A DNA stretch of 64,000 nucleotides from Bacillus sp. S/N-304-OC-R1 (GTDB lineage: Bacteria; Bacillota; Bacilli; Bacillales; Cytobacillaceae). Every line of letters begins with the position of its first letter. Position 1 is the first letter of the stretch. The notes under the pieces were generated by a model. The model was not told where the DNA came from and did not search any database. It saw only the letters and a list, made by a program, of their open reading frames with translations. Of the stretch, positions 44,381-53,563 are shown piece after piece. Made by a program: the position numbers and the translations under genes. The stretch is from positions 744,001 to 808,000 of the forward strand of contig NZ_JACWFE010000001.1 in NCBI RefSeq assembly GCF_019749375.1, written 5' to 3'.

Positions 44381-45319
44381 TTATTTGGCTAAAAATTCTT
44401 TAATTGCCTGCTTATTTTTTTCAAGATCTATGATTAGAACGTCTCCAGAACCGCTAACTTTATCATTTTTATAAGTCCCATCCATTGGAATTCGTAAAGT
44501 TCCAATGTCATTGACGTCTTTTGTAATAAAATCTTTGCCGATGTAAAGAATATCCGCTGTATCCATGTTCGTATTGATAAATGGCGTCATCACACCGACT
44601 AGTTTCGGCAGTTTGGCAATCGTATGAATGCTTTTAAACTGTGAGGCAACTTCCTTAATAGCTTTTTGCTGACGCTCAACCCTGCCAAAATCACCAATTC
44701 TATCATGACGGAAGCGTACATATCCAAGTAGATGCTTGCCATCAAGCCGCTGTAAACCTGGTTGTAAATTAACCCCAATATTGGTTGACATCGCTTTTTC
44801 TACATCTATTTCTACACCTTGAGGAAATGCTTCATCAATGACATGCACAAATCCATTAAAATCAACAATGGAATAATATTTAATATCGATATCAAAGTTC
44901 TCTTTAATCGTTTTTCTTAATAATTCCGGACCACCAAAAGCTAATGCCGCGTTGATCTTATGCTTACCATATCCAGGGATATCCACATATATATCTCTCA
45001 TAATGGAAATAATTTTATATGTGCCTTTTTTTGGATGGTATTGAGCAATCATAATTGTGTCTGCCCTTGATTTTTCGTTTCCCCTTGCATCACTGCCCAG
45101 AAGGAGGATGTTTGTTCCGCCAAACTGATCTTTATCTCCATGAAACTCATATTTCTCCACAGGCTCTATATTTGTCTTTTCTAAAGTTTGTGTGATCCCT
45201 TGTTTATATTGAAAATAGGCATAGCCAATAAGTCCGAAGATGATAATGAAAAGAGTGAGGACTATTGATTTCCACTTCTTCTTTTTCTTTTTTTTCTGCT
45301 GATATTTATCTGCTCTCAT
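44381..45319 (-). CDS. LytR-CpsA-Psr (LCP) cell-wall glycopolymer transferase
   Basis: About 312 aa: a short Lys-rich cytoplasmic end (KKKKKKKW), one transmembrane helix (IVLTLFIIIFGLIGYAYF), and the extracellular LCP domain with the conserved acidic/arginine motifs NILLLGSDARGNEKSRADT and VRFRHDRIGDFGRVERQ. LCP enzymes move teichoic acid or capsule chains onto peptidoglycan. The frame opens 45 bp earlier; AAGGAAGGA before ATG 45319 decides the start. Confidence 0.92.
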   Translation of the reverse strand: MRADKYQQKKKKKKKWKSIVLTLFIIIFGLIGYAYFQYKQGITQTLEKTNIEPVEKYEFHGDKDQFGGTNILLLGSDARGNEKSRADTIMIAQYHPKKGTYKIISIMRDIYVDIPGYGKHKINAALAFGGPELLRKTIKENFDIDIKYYSIVDFNGFVHVIDEAFPQGVEIDVEKAMSTNIGVNLQPGLQRLDGKHLLGYVRFRHDRIGDFGRVERQQKAIKEVASQFKSIHTIAKLPKLVGVMTPFINTNMDTADILYIGKDFITKDVNDIGTLRIPMDGTYKNDKVSGSGDVLIIDLEKNKQAIKEFLAK

Positions 45320-45486
45320 TTTATTAGTCCTTCCTTTATATTTTAGGAAATTTCCCTCAAACATATAAGACTACATTATTAGTAAAAAAGTTTCTCTTTT
45401 CGGCTATGGTATTTTTTGTAACCTAATAAGAAATATTTAATTTTTTGCTGTTTTCGCATATATGTTGTTTTAGTCTTTGTAATTTG

Positions 45487-45615
45487 CCCGTTGATTTCCG
45501 CTGCGGGCACTTGCTTTCCGCGGGGAGGGACGGGAGCCTCCTCGGCGCTTACGCCTGTGGGGTCTCCCGCTTCCCTCCATTCCCGCAGGAGTCAAGCGCC
45601 CTCCGCTCCAATCAC
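45487..45615. repeat. GC-rich nested-palindrome interspersed repeat
   Basis: A 130-bp GC-rich block in AT-rich DNA. Nested pairs include GGGAG...CTCCC, GGCG-CTTA-CGCC, and CCGCGGGGAGGG...CCCTCCATTCCCGC-GG; it holds no gene. The flanks (TTGTTTTAGTCTTTGTAA on the left and TTATAAAGACAACTTTTACA on the right) are partly inverted. Sequences with the phrases CTTTCCGCGGGG and CCTCCTCGGCGC occur as dispersed repeats in Bacillaceae genomes. Confidence 0.7.
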
Positions 45616-45711
45616 CTCAGAGAATTAAATTAAATTCTCACTTATAAAGACAACTTTTACAAAAACAACCTTTTTTTAAAATGAGATTAAATAATCCTTA
45701 ACCTAAATAAA

Positions 45712-45741
45712 AACCGCAAACCTGCTTTGAGGATTGCGGTT
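45712..45741 (-). terminator. terminator of YuxL-like gene
   Basis: AACCGCAA pairs with TTGCGGTT; on the minus strand it is followed by TTTATTTAGG. Confidence 0.75.
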
Positions 45742-45758
45742 CTTTTCTATTATACGAA

Positions 45759-47753
45759 TTATAGATACTCTTTAAACCAGTTAATAATATAGTGTAAACG
45801 GCTAATTCTTAAGTTAGGTTTTCCGCTTCTGGAAAGCTCATGGTTGGCTTCTGGAAAACGAATAAATTTCGTCTGTTTATTTTGACGTTTTAACGCAATA
45901 AACAATTGTTCTGCTTGTTCTATTGGACACCGGTAGTCCTTCTCACTATGGAGGATTAGAAGCGGAGTTTCTATTTGCTCAGCATATGCAAGCGGAGAAT
46001 GCTTCCAAAGTTTTGTGATATCACTAAGATCGCTCTTGATTTGCCACTCAGTGAAATAATAACCGATGTCACTCACCCCGTAAAAGCTGATCCAATTTGA
46101 GATGGAACGCTGGGTGACAGCTGCTTTAAAACGGTTTGTGTGCCCTACAATCCAGTTTGTCATGAAGCCTCCATAACTTCCGCCAGTTACTCCTAACCGA
46201 TCCTTATCAATGAAATCATAGTTATCTAGGACATAATCGACTGCCTCCATGATATCCTCGTAATCTTTTCCGCCATAATCGCCACGAACTGCGTCAACGA
46301 ATGCTTGACCATAACCATGACTGCCGCGTGGATTAATAAATAATACCGCGTATCCAAGTGCTGCTAAACACTGGAATTCATGGAAGTATGTATTCGCATA
46401 CATCGCATGTGGTCCACCATGAATTTCAACAATAAGCGGATATTTCTCTCCTTCTTTAAAGTTCGCAGGCTTCATGATCCAGCCATGTAATTCTAAGCCA
46501 TCTGATGATTGGAGTTGCAATGGCTCTGAATTTGCAAGCTGAACTTCTCTGAGGATTTCTTCATTTACATTTGTGAGCTGATCTAGCTCTCCAGTTGTAA
46601 CATGTAAAAGATATAATTCCCCAGGATTTGTTGGCTTACTGATAGCAACTACTGCTTTGTCTACCCTTCCGCCTGTTGAAAGTCCATATACATGCTGTCT
46701 GTCTAATAGAGCAGGATATAGCTCACCATCTAAAGTTCCATAATAAACAACTGTATTGCCATCATCAGTTGCTAAGAAGTAGAAGCTATGATTATCATCA
46801 CCCCATAATATTCCTGGGGTAACGCTTCCTTGCTGAAAATCGCCGATTGCATAATCTCCGGCTAGTAAGCTTGAATCTCCTGTTAGACATTGGAGCAGCC
46901 CCACTTCTAAATTATAAATCCATAACTTCGATAAAGTGGCATTTTTGAACTCTCTTTCGTGGCCAAACATTCCTAAGTATTTTCCGTTAGGGGACCATGT
47001 CACTTGTCCAAAATTCCCCGTACTGCCTGTAATTTTTTGAGATTCCTTTGTTTCTAAATCAATTAATAACACATCATTCACAAACGAAAGGTCCTTATTC
47101 TCACTTAAGTCAGCTGTAACGGCCAATTTTTTCCCGCATGGGGACCAGCTTTGGAGCTGAAAATCATGAAGTCCTGATGTAAGTAGATTTGCTTCTCCAC
47201 TGCTGAGATCAACAATGGCTACATGGTTAAATTTTCCGTCCCAAAATCCAAAAGCATCTGATTTATATTTCATATTTTCGACTTCTAGGGGGGCTGGTTT
47301 TTTATCCTGTTCCTTATCCTTTTCTTTCCCCTCTAGTGATGTCAATGATTCATTCTCTTTTAACGTTGCATTAAAAGCAATTTTCGTTCCATCCGGAGAC
47401 CAGACCGGATTGGAAGCACCATTTGGGCATTTCGTCAGCTGACGTGCTTCGCCTCCATTAGTGTCCATCACAAATATTTGTCCTTTTCCTGAGCGATCTG
47501 ATACAAACGCAAGCTTTGTTCCATCTGGGGACCAGCGTGGAGAGTGATTTCTATGATCGCCAAACGTCCATTGAACAGGCTTTTTTTTCTCTTTAGTGTT
47601 TATGTAAAACAAATTTGAGGTATATTTATTTTCCTCTTCTCGCATCTCCGTTTCAACATAAATACAATCCTCTCCATTTACAGCAAGCTGCGGGTCTGTT
47701 ACAGATTTAAGTTTATATAAATCTTCTGGTTTCATTGTTCTTTTTTCTTTCAA
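45759..47753 (-). CDS. S9-family acylaminoacyl/oligopeptidase (YuxL-like)
   Basis: A 664-aa serine peptidase: N-terminal beta-propeller with WSPDGTK repeats (about 60-380) and a C-terminal alpha/beta hydrolase domain with HGGPHAMYAN, nucleophile GVTGGSYGGFMTNW, Asp near HSEKDYRCP and His in FPEANHELSRSGKP. It cleaves short peptides or N-acylated amino acids in the cytoplasm. The start is TTG 47753, eight bases after GGGAGGG. Confidence 0.9.
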   Translation of the reverse strand: MKEKRTMKPEDLYKLKSVTDPQLAVNGEDCIYVETEMREEENKYTSNLFYINTKEKKKPVQWTFGDHRNHSPRWSPDGTKLAFVSDRSGKGQIFVMDTNGGEARQLTKCPNGASNPVWSPDGTKIAFNATLKENESLTSLEGKEKDKEQDKKPAPLEVENMKYKSDAFGFWDGKFNHVAIVDLSSGEANLLTSGLHDFQLQSWSPCGKKLAVTADLSENKDLSFVNDVLLIDLETKESQKITGSTGNFGQVTWSPNGKYLGMFGHEREFKNATLSKLWIYNLEVGLLQCLTGDSSLLAGDYAIGDFQQGSVTPGILWGDDNHSFYFLATDDGNTVVYYGTLDGELYPALLDRQHVYGLSTGGRVDKAVVAISKPTNPGELYLLHVTTGELDQLTNVNEEILREVQLANSEPLQLQSSDGLELHGWIMKPANFKEGEKYPLIVEIHGGPHAMYANTYFHEFQCLAALGYAVLFINPRGSHGYGQAFVDAVRGDYGGKDYEDIMEAVDYVLDNYDFIDKDRLGVTGGSYGGFMTNWIVGHTNRFKAAVTQRSISNWISFYGVSDIGYYFTEWQIKSDLSDITKLWKHSPLAYAEQIETPLLILHSEKDYRCPIEQAEQLFIALKRQNKQTKFIRFPEANHELSRSGKPNLRISRLHYIINWFKEYL

Positions 47754-47976
47754 GTTTAATCCCTCCCAATTTTAGCTCCTATTTATTTCGACACTAGAAA
47801 TAATTATCCTTCTTTAATAAAGCAGTAAAATCATAAATATATTCTTTCTACAAGGAAATGCTGTGTAGTAAGAATTAACAAAGGTATGCTCTTGCAAAAA
47901 TTACAAATAACATATAAAATAAATTAAGAACATGTGTTCCTATTTGTTTAAAAATATTTAGGGGAGACTAGCGATT

Positions 47977-48372
47977 ATGACAAGAATTCCTGAAGAAGAT
48001 CGTAACATTATAGAGCAGGCTATCTACTTGCCGATGGTGTTAACTATTTTAAATCGGGATCTTATCGTTGTTAATAAGAGCCCTTTTAAGCTTAAACAGC
48101 CATATTTGAATTTAATTGAGGAAACGATGAAGATTATTCAAATGGAACTGAAAGAAGTAAAGCAATATATGCATCGGAATAAACTTAAGGTTGAACAGCT
48201 AAAAAGAGATGAAGCATTTACTATGTTCATGTTTTTATATAAAGGCTATGAGGAGCACCATAATTATTTCAACCCCCGTATTCGCAACAAAGTACAGGAG
48301 TTATTAGAGTTTTATTTATATCGGCGGCACCTTCAAAATATTCCTCAAGAAAAAAAGAGGGATTCTATATAG
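47977..48372 (+). CDS. YhjD-like protein of unknown function
   Basis: A 131-aa mainly helical, charged protein (DRNIIEQAIYLPMVLTILNRD; PYLNLIEETMKIIQMELKEV) with no membrane segment. It resembles B. subtilis YhjD in length and in location near comK and the sip gene. No function is known. ATG 47977 follows a GGGGAG. Confidence 0.6.
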   Translation: MTRIPEEDRNIIEQAIYLPMVLTILNRDLIVVNKSPFKLKQPYLNLIEETMKIIQMELKEVKQYMHRNKLKVEQLKRDEAFTMFMFLYKGYEEHHNYFNPRIRNKVQELLEFYLYRRHLQNIPQEKKRDSI

Positions 48373-48406
48373 GGAGATACTCCCTATTAATCCCTCGCTA
48401 ATCGCA

Positions 48407-48976
48407 TTATTCCTTTATGCCAATTTTGTATTTGCCAACTCTTTCTGAGGCAAAATTTCTGCCGTTAATAAGATATCTGTCGGAACGTTCAATATTGGCA
48501 ATTCTTTTACCTAATGTTGTTTTTAAAAGGGCAGTCCGTAAAATTTGATTATGAAATGAATTATATGAAATCGGAATAGTGAGCAGCTGATTATTTTTAA
48601 GCAAAACTTGTGTTTGTCCATAATCCTCACGGCGATGAAAATGAATATGCTCCTGAGATATCCATATGCAGTGCGGGCTGCTTGGAGATGCTGTTGGGAA
48701 AAAATAAATGGAGTTTGTGGAGTCTATTGTTATAGGTGCTTTATGAGTAATTCCAATTAATTGTTTAGTAGCTTCTTTTCTTCCCTCATAGCTGCTGCCG
48801 AACGATATACATCCTTTCCTAATAATCTCAATGGGCTTAAATGGTGAAATAAATTCATCCTCCATCTCCAGAATTTGCGAATAAATCCTGCTTCCATATG
48901 TCAAAGGTAAAATAATCATTGTGTGAGGATTAATTTCGTATTCTTCAATAATTGGCGGATTCCTTTTTTCAGACAT
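48407..48976 (-). CDS. comK: competence transcription factor ComK
   Basis: A 189-aa ComK: EEYEINPHTMIILP at the N-terminus, GCISFGSSYEGRKEAT, HKAPITIDSTNSIYFFPT, CIWISQEHI and PISYNSFHNQILRTALL match the family in order. ComK activates DNA-uptake genes and its own promoter by binding paired AT-boxes. The C-terminal end (ASERVGKYKIGIKE) differs from that of B. subtilis. The sequence looks intact, so natural competence is possible. The adjacent IDEAL-domain gene is the usual neighbour. Confidence 0.92.
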   Translation of the reverse strand: MSEKRNPPIIEEYEINPHTMIILPLTYGSRIYSQILEMEDEFISPFKPIEIIRKGCISFGSSYEGRKEATKQLIGITHKAPITIDSTNSIYFFPTASPSSPHCIWISQEHIHFHRREDYGQTQVLLKNNQLLTIPISYNSFHNQILRTALLKTTLGKRIANIERSDRYLINGRNFASERVGKYKIGIKE

Positions 48977-49162
48977 TACCTCAACTCCTTTAAGTTACTC
49001 CTTCAAATATACCAAATTATTACCAGAAAAGTTACAATTTTTATAAAAATTGCTAAATTGTTCATATTTAATGGTTATAAATATTTTCTAAAAATTTTAA
49101 AAATTAAGTTGAATAAAAAGGAGTAACTCCATATAATAGTAAAAAGCGTTGAGGTGATTTTC

Positions 49163-49399
49163 GTGAATGAAAAATCATACACAGAGCTGATGAAAAAAAA
49201 CGCAATGAAAAAGAAAAGGCTTAAGGAATCCTATGTTTTAGATCTTTACATTGATATGCTCCTATCTGAAGTGCTCCTAGAAACGGAAAAAGCGAAATTA
49301 ATGAAAGAAATTGACCACTCCCTTGATGAAGGCAATCAATCCGCATTTATCCATTTATCCAAAAAGTATATTGAGCTAACAAAGCGGTTTGGTACGTAA
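49163..49399 (+). CDS. IDEAL-domain protein (YhzC-like)
   Basis: A 78-aa protein with an IDEAL-type helical motif (LYIDMLLSEVLLETEKAKLMKEID) preceded by a Lys-rich start. It usually sits divergent from comK in Bacillus and is of unknown function, possibly a small protein-protein adaptor. GTG 49163 is preferred to GTG 49154 because GAGGTG lies six bases upstream of it. A terminator follows. Confidence 0.78.
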   Translation: MNEKSYTELMKKNAMKKKRLKESYVLDLYIDMLLSEVLLETEKAKLMKEIDHSLDEGNQSAFIHLSKKYIELTKRFGT

Positions 49400-49416
49400 A
49401 AATTCTCTTAGTCTGA

Positions 49417-49444
49417 AATCTCCCTTCCTTCCGGGAGATTTTTT
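49417..49444 (+). terminator. terminator of the IDEAL-domain gene
   Basis: AATCTCCC pairs with GGGAGATT around an 8-nt loop and is followed by TTTT. Confidence 0.8.
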
Positions 49445-49475
49445 CCTGTAAACGAAACAGAGCAGGCGTCTTTGC

Positions 49476-50756
49476 CTACTCATGTTTTTTCGGTTTATGT
49501 TCCATTTCATATTCTTCAAGCACGGATATTCTCTCCAGCATCGTTGGGTGGCCATAACGGAATATTTTCACTAACAATGGCGGATTTACTTGACTTTTTC
49601 CAGCTCGAGTTAATTCCTGAAAGGTTGATATTGCAGCATCCGTATCCTTAGTCATTTTAATAGCATAATGATCTGCTCGTGACTCTTCGTAGCGTGATAC
49701 GAAATTGGATAACGGGCTAGAAATAAACAATAGCATGGAAAGGATCATTAACAATAGCGGCAAAGAGCGAATATCATTTATTTCAGAAACTCTTAAAGCT
49801 TTTCCCCATCTCTCTATTACATACTCCATTATTCGGGCAGTCAAAAATAATCCAGCTAAAGATAAAATGAGGTACCCCGCAATTCCGAAATAAATATGTT
49901 TCTCTACATAGTGTCCCATTTCATGTGCCATGATAAATAGAATTTGTTTTTCAGTCAGCCGATCGAGTGTTGTATCCCAAAGAACAATTCTGGAATTAGA
50001 GCCGATTCCATTTACATAAGCATTTAAGGCATTTGTCTTTTTAGCCATATCCACTTCATATACATGCTCAGCTGGAATGTGCGCTTTATCCGCCAATTCT
50101 AAGATTTTAGCTTCAAGCTCTTTGTTCTTCAGCGGATAAAAGTCATTATAGAGCGGATCAATCACAACCGGTTGTAGAAACATCATAAATAAGGTGAATG
50201 GAACGGAAAGCAGCCATGCATAAAACCACCATCTTTTTCGGCTTTTATTAATAAGCCAATAGAGAACCGTAACGATAATAATCATCGTGCCGAAGTTGAC
50301 CCAGAAATCAATTAGTTCATCCTTCATCCACCCTCCGAATGTTTGGGTAGAAATATTATAGCTTTTAGAAAGCGAATAACGTATATAATTTAGCGGCATA
50401 GTGGCAATAAAAGCAAACAATGAAAGCCATAATAAATAAATGGCATTACGTAAAAACTTGATTTTTGCCGAATGTTCAGCCCATCTTTTAAATGCATTGG
50501 AAAAACCGAGCAATAATATAAAAAGGTAAAGCAGCCATTCGAATGGCGTTGACAAGAAAAATAATAAATCTCTTACCTTTGAATATTCCTCGCTGAGCAT
50601 GAGCTCCCTTCCATTTAAAAATGTAGCTGGGTCGGCACGTGTCCCTTCGTATTCAAAGCTCAGGCTTGTATCGGCAAAATAGAATAAATACCAATAAAAG
50701 AATAGCCCATATAAACAATAGGAAAGAACACCATACAGTCCTATTTTTCTAGCCAT
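49476..50756 (-). CDS. yhfN: M48-family membrane metallopeptidase (YhfN/Ste24-like)
   Basis: A 426-aa membrane protease with at least five transmembrane helices and the zinc motif HEMGH at residues 278-282; the third ligand is the Glu of ESRADHYA (about 356). Domain order resembles CAAX/Ste24 proteases. It likely cleaves membrane proteins. The gene lies near comK as in B. subtilis. ATG 50756 follows GGGGGGAG. Confidence 0.9.
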   Translation of the reverse strand: MARKIGLYGVLSYCLYGLFFYWYLFYFADTSLSFEYEGTRADPATFLNGRELMLSEEYSKVRDLLFFLSTPFEWLLYLFILLLGFSNAFKRWAEHSAKIKFLRNAIYLLWLSLFAFIATMPLNYIRYSLSKSYNISTQTFGGWMKDELIDFWVNFGTMIIIVTVLYWLINKSRKRWWFYAWLLSVPFTLFMMFLQPVVIDPLYNDFYPLKNKELEAKILELADKAHIPAEHVYEVDMAKKTNALNAYVNGIGSNSRIVLWDTTLDRLTEKQILFIMAHEMGHYVEKHIYFGIAGYLILSLAGLFLTARIMEYVIERWGKALRVSEINDIRSLPLLLMILSMLLFISSPLSNFVSRYEESRADHYAIKMTKDTDAAISTFQELTRAGKSQVNPPLLVKIFRYGHPTMLERISVLEEYEMEHKPKKHE

Positions 50757-50951
50757 CTCACTCCCCCCTCTTGTACAACCCTTATTGTTAGTTTAGTATA
50801 AAAATCAAGTTTTAGAACAATTTATTATACAAGCTTGTCTAAAGCTTAAATCCGATTATCGCAGATTAACGAAGCCCCCCCACTGATCGAGTTTCACTTT
50901 ATAGCATGTACATTTTCACATAAAAAAAGTCAAAAGACCTCTAACAATAGA

Positions 50952-50979
50952 AAAACCGATTCACATTAGAACCGGCTCA
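50952..50979 (-). terminator. terminator of azlD
   Basis: AGCCGGTTC and GAATCGGTT pair with two G-U positions and are followed on the minus strand by TTTTTC. Confidence 0.6.
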
Positions 50980-50985
50980 ACTGTA

Positions 50986-51291
50986 TTACATAATTAAAGA
51001 ATAAATAGATAAAACGACAATGGAGCTTAAAACGACAATAATTACATTTGCGCCCAAATAAGCAACCAAAAAAGCAGCTGCTGCTCCTAAAATGCCAAAC
51101 CAAATATCTTCATTTATAAAAAACACACCTGGAAACACTAATGCGCCGAGAGTTGCTGAAGGAACATTTCTTAAAACATTTTGCAAAAATACCGGCAATT
51201 CCTTACCTTTAAAGAGTACAAAAGGGAGCATCCTCGGGATATAAGTAACAACCCCCATACCGATAATCATCCAAACGATATGACTACTCAT
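50986..51291 (-). CDS. azlD: AzlD-family branched-chain amino acid export subunit
   Basis: A small, hydrophobic AzlD protein of about 101 aa: SHIVWMIIGMGVVTYIPRML then further helices (ATLGALVFPGVFF; AAFLVAYLGANVIIVVL). It partners AzlC in export of branched-chain or related amino acids. The frame opens earlier, but GGGAGGG lies before ATG 51291. The gene overlaps the azlC end by 8 bp. Confidence 0.88.
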   Translation of the reverse strand: MSSHIVWMIIGMGVVTYIPRMLPFVLFKGKELPVFLQNVLRNVPSATLGALVFPGVFFINEDIWFGILGAAAAFLVAYLGANVIIVVLSSIVVLSIYSLIM

Positions 51292-52012
51292 CCTCTTTCC
51301 CTCCCTTTTTCCTCTTGAATCCTTCAATCAGCTCAATGATTACTGCTGATAATAGTGTGGCTGCAACGATAGACCAGCCAGTCGATAGAGCATTCGTTAA
51401 AGAGAAGATTGTATTAAAGCAAGCCGATAAGGCAGCTAAAAATACCACTTTTACACTTTTCTTCATGGACGGCACTAATAACCCAATAAACATCGCATAA
51501 AGTGCAACGGTCATACTTTCCTGAAGTGTTTGCGGGAGACTTGCCCCAAGTAAAAAGCCAAATCCAGTCCCCATCACCCAGCTCATATAACCAATAATAT
51601 TTAGACCAAACATATAGCCAGTTGTGACTGTTCCTTCTCTCATAGCTGCAACTGAAAAGGATTCATCTGTTATACCAAATGAATAAAGGGCTTTATTAAC
51701 TAAATGATCGTCCTCGCATTTTTCATTTAATGAAGAAGACATTAAAAAATGCCTAATATTCACAATAAAAGTAGTTAATATAATTTCAAAAATACCCGTC
51801 CCTAGTGTCAAGAGGCTAAGAGATATATATTGAGAGGCACCCGCAAATACAATTAAACTCATTAGTACAGTTTCACCAAGTGACAGACCAGTTGTTTTTG
51901 CAAGCAGCCCAAAAGTTAATGCTACTGGTATGTAACCAATTGCAATGCTAATTCCTGATTGAAACCCTTTCCTAAATTCTGACTGTGTTTTGTTCATTGC
52001 AAGCTCAGCCAC
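51284..52012 (-). CDS. azlC: AzlC-family branched-chain amino acid exporter subunit
   Basis: An AzlC membrane protein of about 242 aa with six or more helices and the signature FAGASQYISLSLL (about 50-62). Exports branched-chain amino acids (or analogues) with AzlD. The start is not certain: GTG 52012 follows AAGGTGG by about nine bases, while an ATG at 52000 and a GTG at 52024 are also in frame. The XRE-cupin regulator gene is divergent, separated by a repeat-rich spacer. Confidence 0.88.
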   Translation of the reverse strand: MAELAMNKTQSEFRKGFQSGISIAIGYIPVALTFGLLAKTTGLSLGETVLMSLIVFAGASQYISLSLLTLGTGIFEIILTTFIVNIRHFLMSSSLNEKCEDDHLVNKALYSFGITDESFSVAAMREGTVTTGYMFGLNIIGYMSWVMGTGFGFLLGASLPQTLQESMTVALYAMFIGLLVPSMKKSVKVVFLAALSACFNTIFSLTNALSTGWSIVAATLLSAVIIELIEGFKRKKGGKEDE

Positions 52013-52104
52013 TCGCTGCACCACCTTTTTAAGAAAAATCAGTTATTTTTTCCTGAAACACGCTATACTAGACATATTGTATGCTATAATAAACAGCAAT
52101 ATAG

Positions 52105-52135
52105 TATATTATACATTTGTGCGTTATATTATACA
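52105..52135. promoter_or_regulatory. candidate operator between azlC and XRE-cupin regulator
   Basis: TATATTATACA occurs twice at a 20-bp interval (52105-52115 and 52125-52135). The unit is partly palindromic and lies between divergent genes, so it may be the regulator's binding site. Confidence 0.5.
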
Positions 52136-52153
52136 ATACAGTTGGAGGACTAA

Positions 52154-52705
52154 ATGGAAAATATTCAAAAAAATATCGGTGAAAATTTAAGGAATATTCG
52201 TAAAAAGAGAGGATATAGCCTTGATAACACAGCGGAATTAACCGGGGTAAGCAAAGCAATGCTTGGACAAATAGAACGAGGCGAATCCAATCCAACTGTA
52301 ACAACTCTATGGAAAATAGCCAGCGGACTTCAGGTCTCCTTCTCCTCTTTAATTAAAGATGAGCCTTCTGAAGTATTATTTGTTGATTATAAATCGATTT
52401 CCCCGATAATGGAAAGTAACGGGGAATATAGAGTTTATCCCATTTTCCCATTTGATCCGAGAAAAAAGTTTGAAATTTATATAGTCGAAATGGAACCAGG
52501 CTGTGTGCATATTTCAGAAAAACATAATGATGGTGTAGAAGAATATATTACTGTGCTAAATGGTAGGCTTGAAATAGAGATCGGTTCAACGAACAAAGAA
52601 GTCAGCATTGGAAACTCCATAAGATTTCTAGCCAATAAACAGCATACGTATAAAAATATCGGTACGGAATTAGTCAAATATCAATTGGTTATGTTTTACT
52701 TATAG
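52154..52705 (+). CDS. XRE-family regulator with C-terminal cupin domain
   Basis: A 183-aa protein: N-terminal helix-turn-helix (LRNIRKKRGYSLDNTAELTGVSKAML, about 12-37) and a cupin sensory domain (about 100-183, PGCVHISEKHNDGVEEYITVLNG). This architecture usually represses a neighbouring transporter until a small molecule binds. It is divergent from azlCD. ATG 52154 is 6 bp after GGAGG. Confidence 0.88.
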   Translation: MENIQKNIGENLRNIRKKRGYSLDNTAELTGVSKAMLGQIERGESNPTVTTLWKIASGLQVSFSSLIKDEPSEVLFVDYKSISPIMESNGEYRVYPIFPFDPRKKFEIYIVEMEPGCVHISEKHNDGVEEYITVLNGRLEIEIGSTNKEVSIGNSIRFLANKQHTYKNIGTELVKYQLVMFYL

Positions 52706-52712
52706 ATATTTT

Positions 52713-52746
52713 AAAGGCATACCACTCATCAAGGTGATATGCCTTT
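52713..52746. terminator. bidirectional terminator
   Basis: AAAGGCATA pairs with TATGCCTTT around a loop with a further CAC/GTG pair; TTTT follows. Confidence 0.8.
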
Positions 52747-52768
52747 TCTATTGAAGATTTGGATTTTT

Positions 52769-53563
52769 TTAAATAAGGACTGCCCTATCACTGCTCATTT
52801 TCTCTCCGCGGATTCGCTGGAATTCTTCTAACAGCTTTTCGACTGTCAGCTGCTGCTTTTGCTCCTCCGTTGACTCGAAAATAATTTGTCCTTTATCCAT
52901 CATAATGAGCCTGTTTCCGAGATCAAGAGCCTGCTGCATATTATGAGTAACCATTAACGTTGTCAGCTTGTATGTTTCAACAATTTCCTTTGTTAGGTTA
53001 GTAATCAGTTCTGCTCGTGAAGGATCAAGAGCGGCTGTATGTTCGTCAAGAAGGAGAATTTTCGGTTCAGTGAAAGTAGCCATCAATAGCGATAATGCCT
53101 GTCTTTCTCCTCCCGATAATAATCCAACCTTAGCCTGAAGACGGTTTTCTAACCCTAGATGAAGCGTTTCAAGCTTCTCTTTAAAGAAATCACGTCTCAC
53201 TTTAGTGACGCCTCTTTTTAATCCTCTAGTACCTGTTCTTGAATAAGCAATGGCAAGATTCTCTTCAATCGTCATCGCAGGAGCAGTCCCCGCCATCGGG
53301 TCCTGAAAAACGCGGCCAATTAGTCTGGAGCGCTTAAATTCCTTCACATTTGTAACATCTTTTCCATCAATCACAACCTGGCCAACATCAGGAAGCATTT
53401 TCCCTGAAATGAGATTCATTAGGGTTGACTTTCCCGCTCCATTACTGCCGATTACGGTCATAAAATCTCCTGGTTTTAAATGCAGATTCATATGCTGGAG
53501 GGCAATTTTTTCATCAGGTGTCCCTTCATTAAAAACTTTATGAATTTGATTTAATTGCAGCAA
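52769..53563 (-). CDS. ABC transporter ATP-binding protein, TrpZ/BMP-type
   Basis: About 264 aa: LNQIHKVFNEGTPDEKIAL, Walker A GSNGAGKSTLMNLI, signature LLSGGERQALSLL, Walker B LLLDEHTAALDP, and His switch VTHN. It drives the neighbouring permease. The start is difficult: the frame reaches 53644, overlapping the permease, but GGTGAG before TTG 53563 gives the normal N-terminus. A terminator common to the next convergent gene follows. Confidence 0.88.
   Translation of the reverse strand: MLQLNQIHKVFNEGTPDEKIALQHMNLHLKPGDFMTVIGSNGAGKSTLMNLISGKMLPDVGQVVIDGKDVTNVKEFKRSRLIGRVFQDPMAGTAPAMTIEENLAIAYSRTGTRGLKRGVTKVRRDFFKEKLETLHLGLENRLQAKVGLLSGGERQALSLLMATFTEPKILLLDEHTAALDPSRAELITNLTKEIVETYKLTTLMVTHNMQQALDLGNRLIMMDKGQIIFESTEEQKQQLTVEKLLEEFQRIRGEKMSSDRAVLI

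Larger units (their letters stand above)
45320..45758. other. gene-free interval between LCP and YuxL-like genes
   Basis: About 440 bp. It holds the LCP gene's promoter region on the minus strand, the GC-rich repeat, and the terminator of the YuxL-like gene. No supported ORF: the one open frame over the repeat follows its palindromes and has no ribosome site. Confidence 0.6.

Noticed and set aside
45445-45633. 62-codon open frame across the GC-rich repeat
   Set aside because: It follows the palindromes of the repeat, has no ribosome-binding site, and resembles no protein family.
48369-48387. Terminator between the YhjD-like gene and comK
   Set aside because: ATAGGGAG / CTCCCTAT forms a stem, but no T-run follows on either strand, so termination is doubtful.
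48977-49130. ComK AT-boxes (AAAA-N5-TTTT) upstream of comK
   Set aside because: Runs such as AAAAGTTACAATTTTT occur, but the spacing is wrong, and the whole region is AT-rich. Autoregulation is likely from knowledge of the family, not from this sequence.
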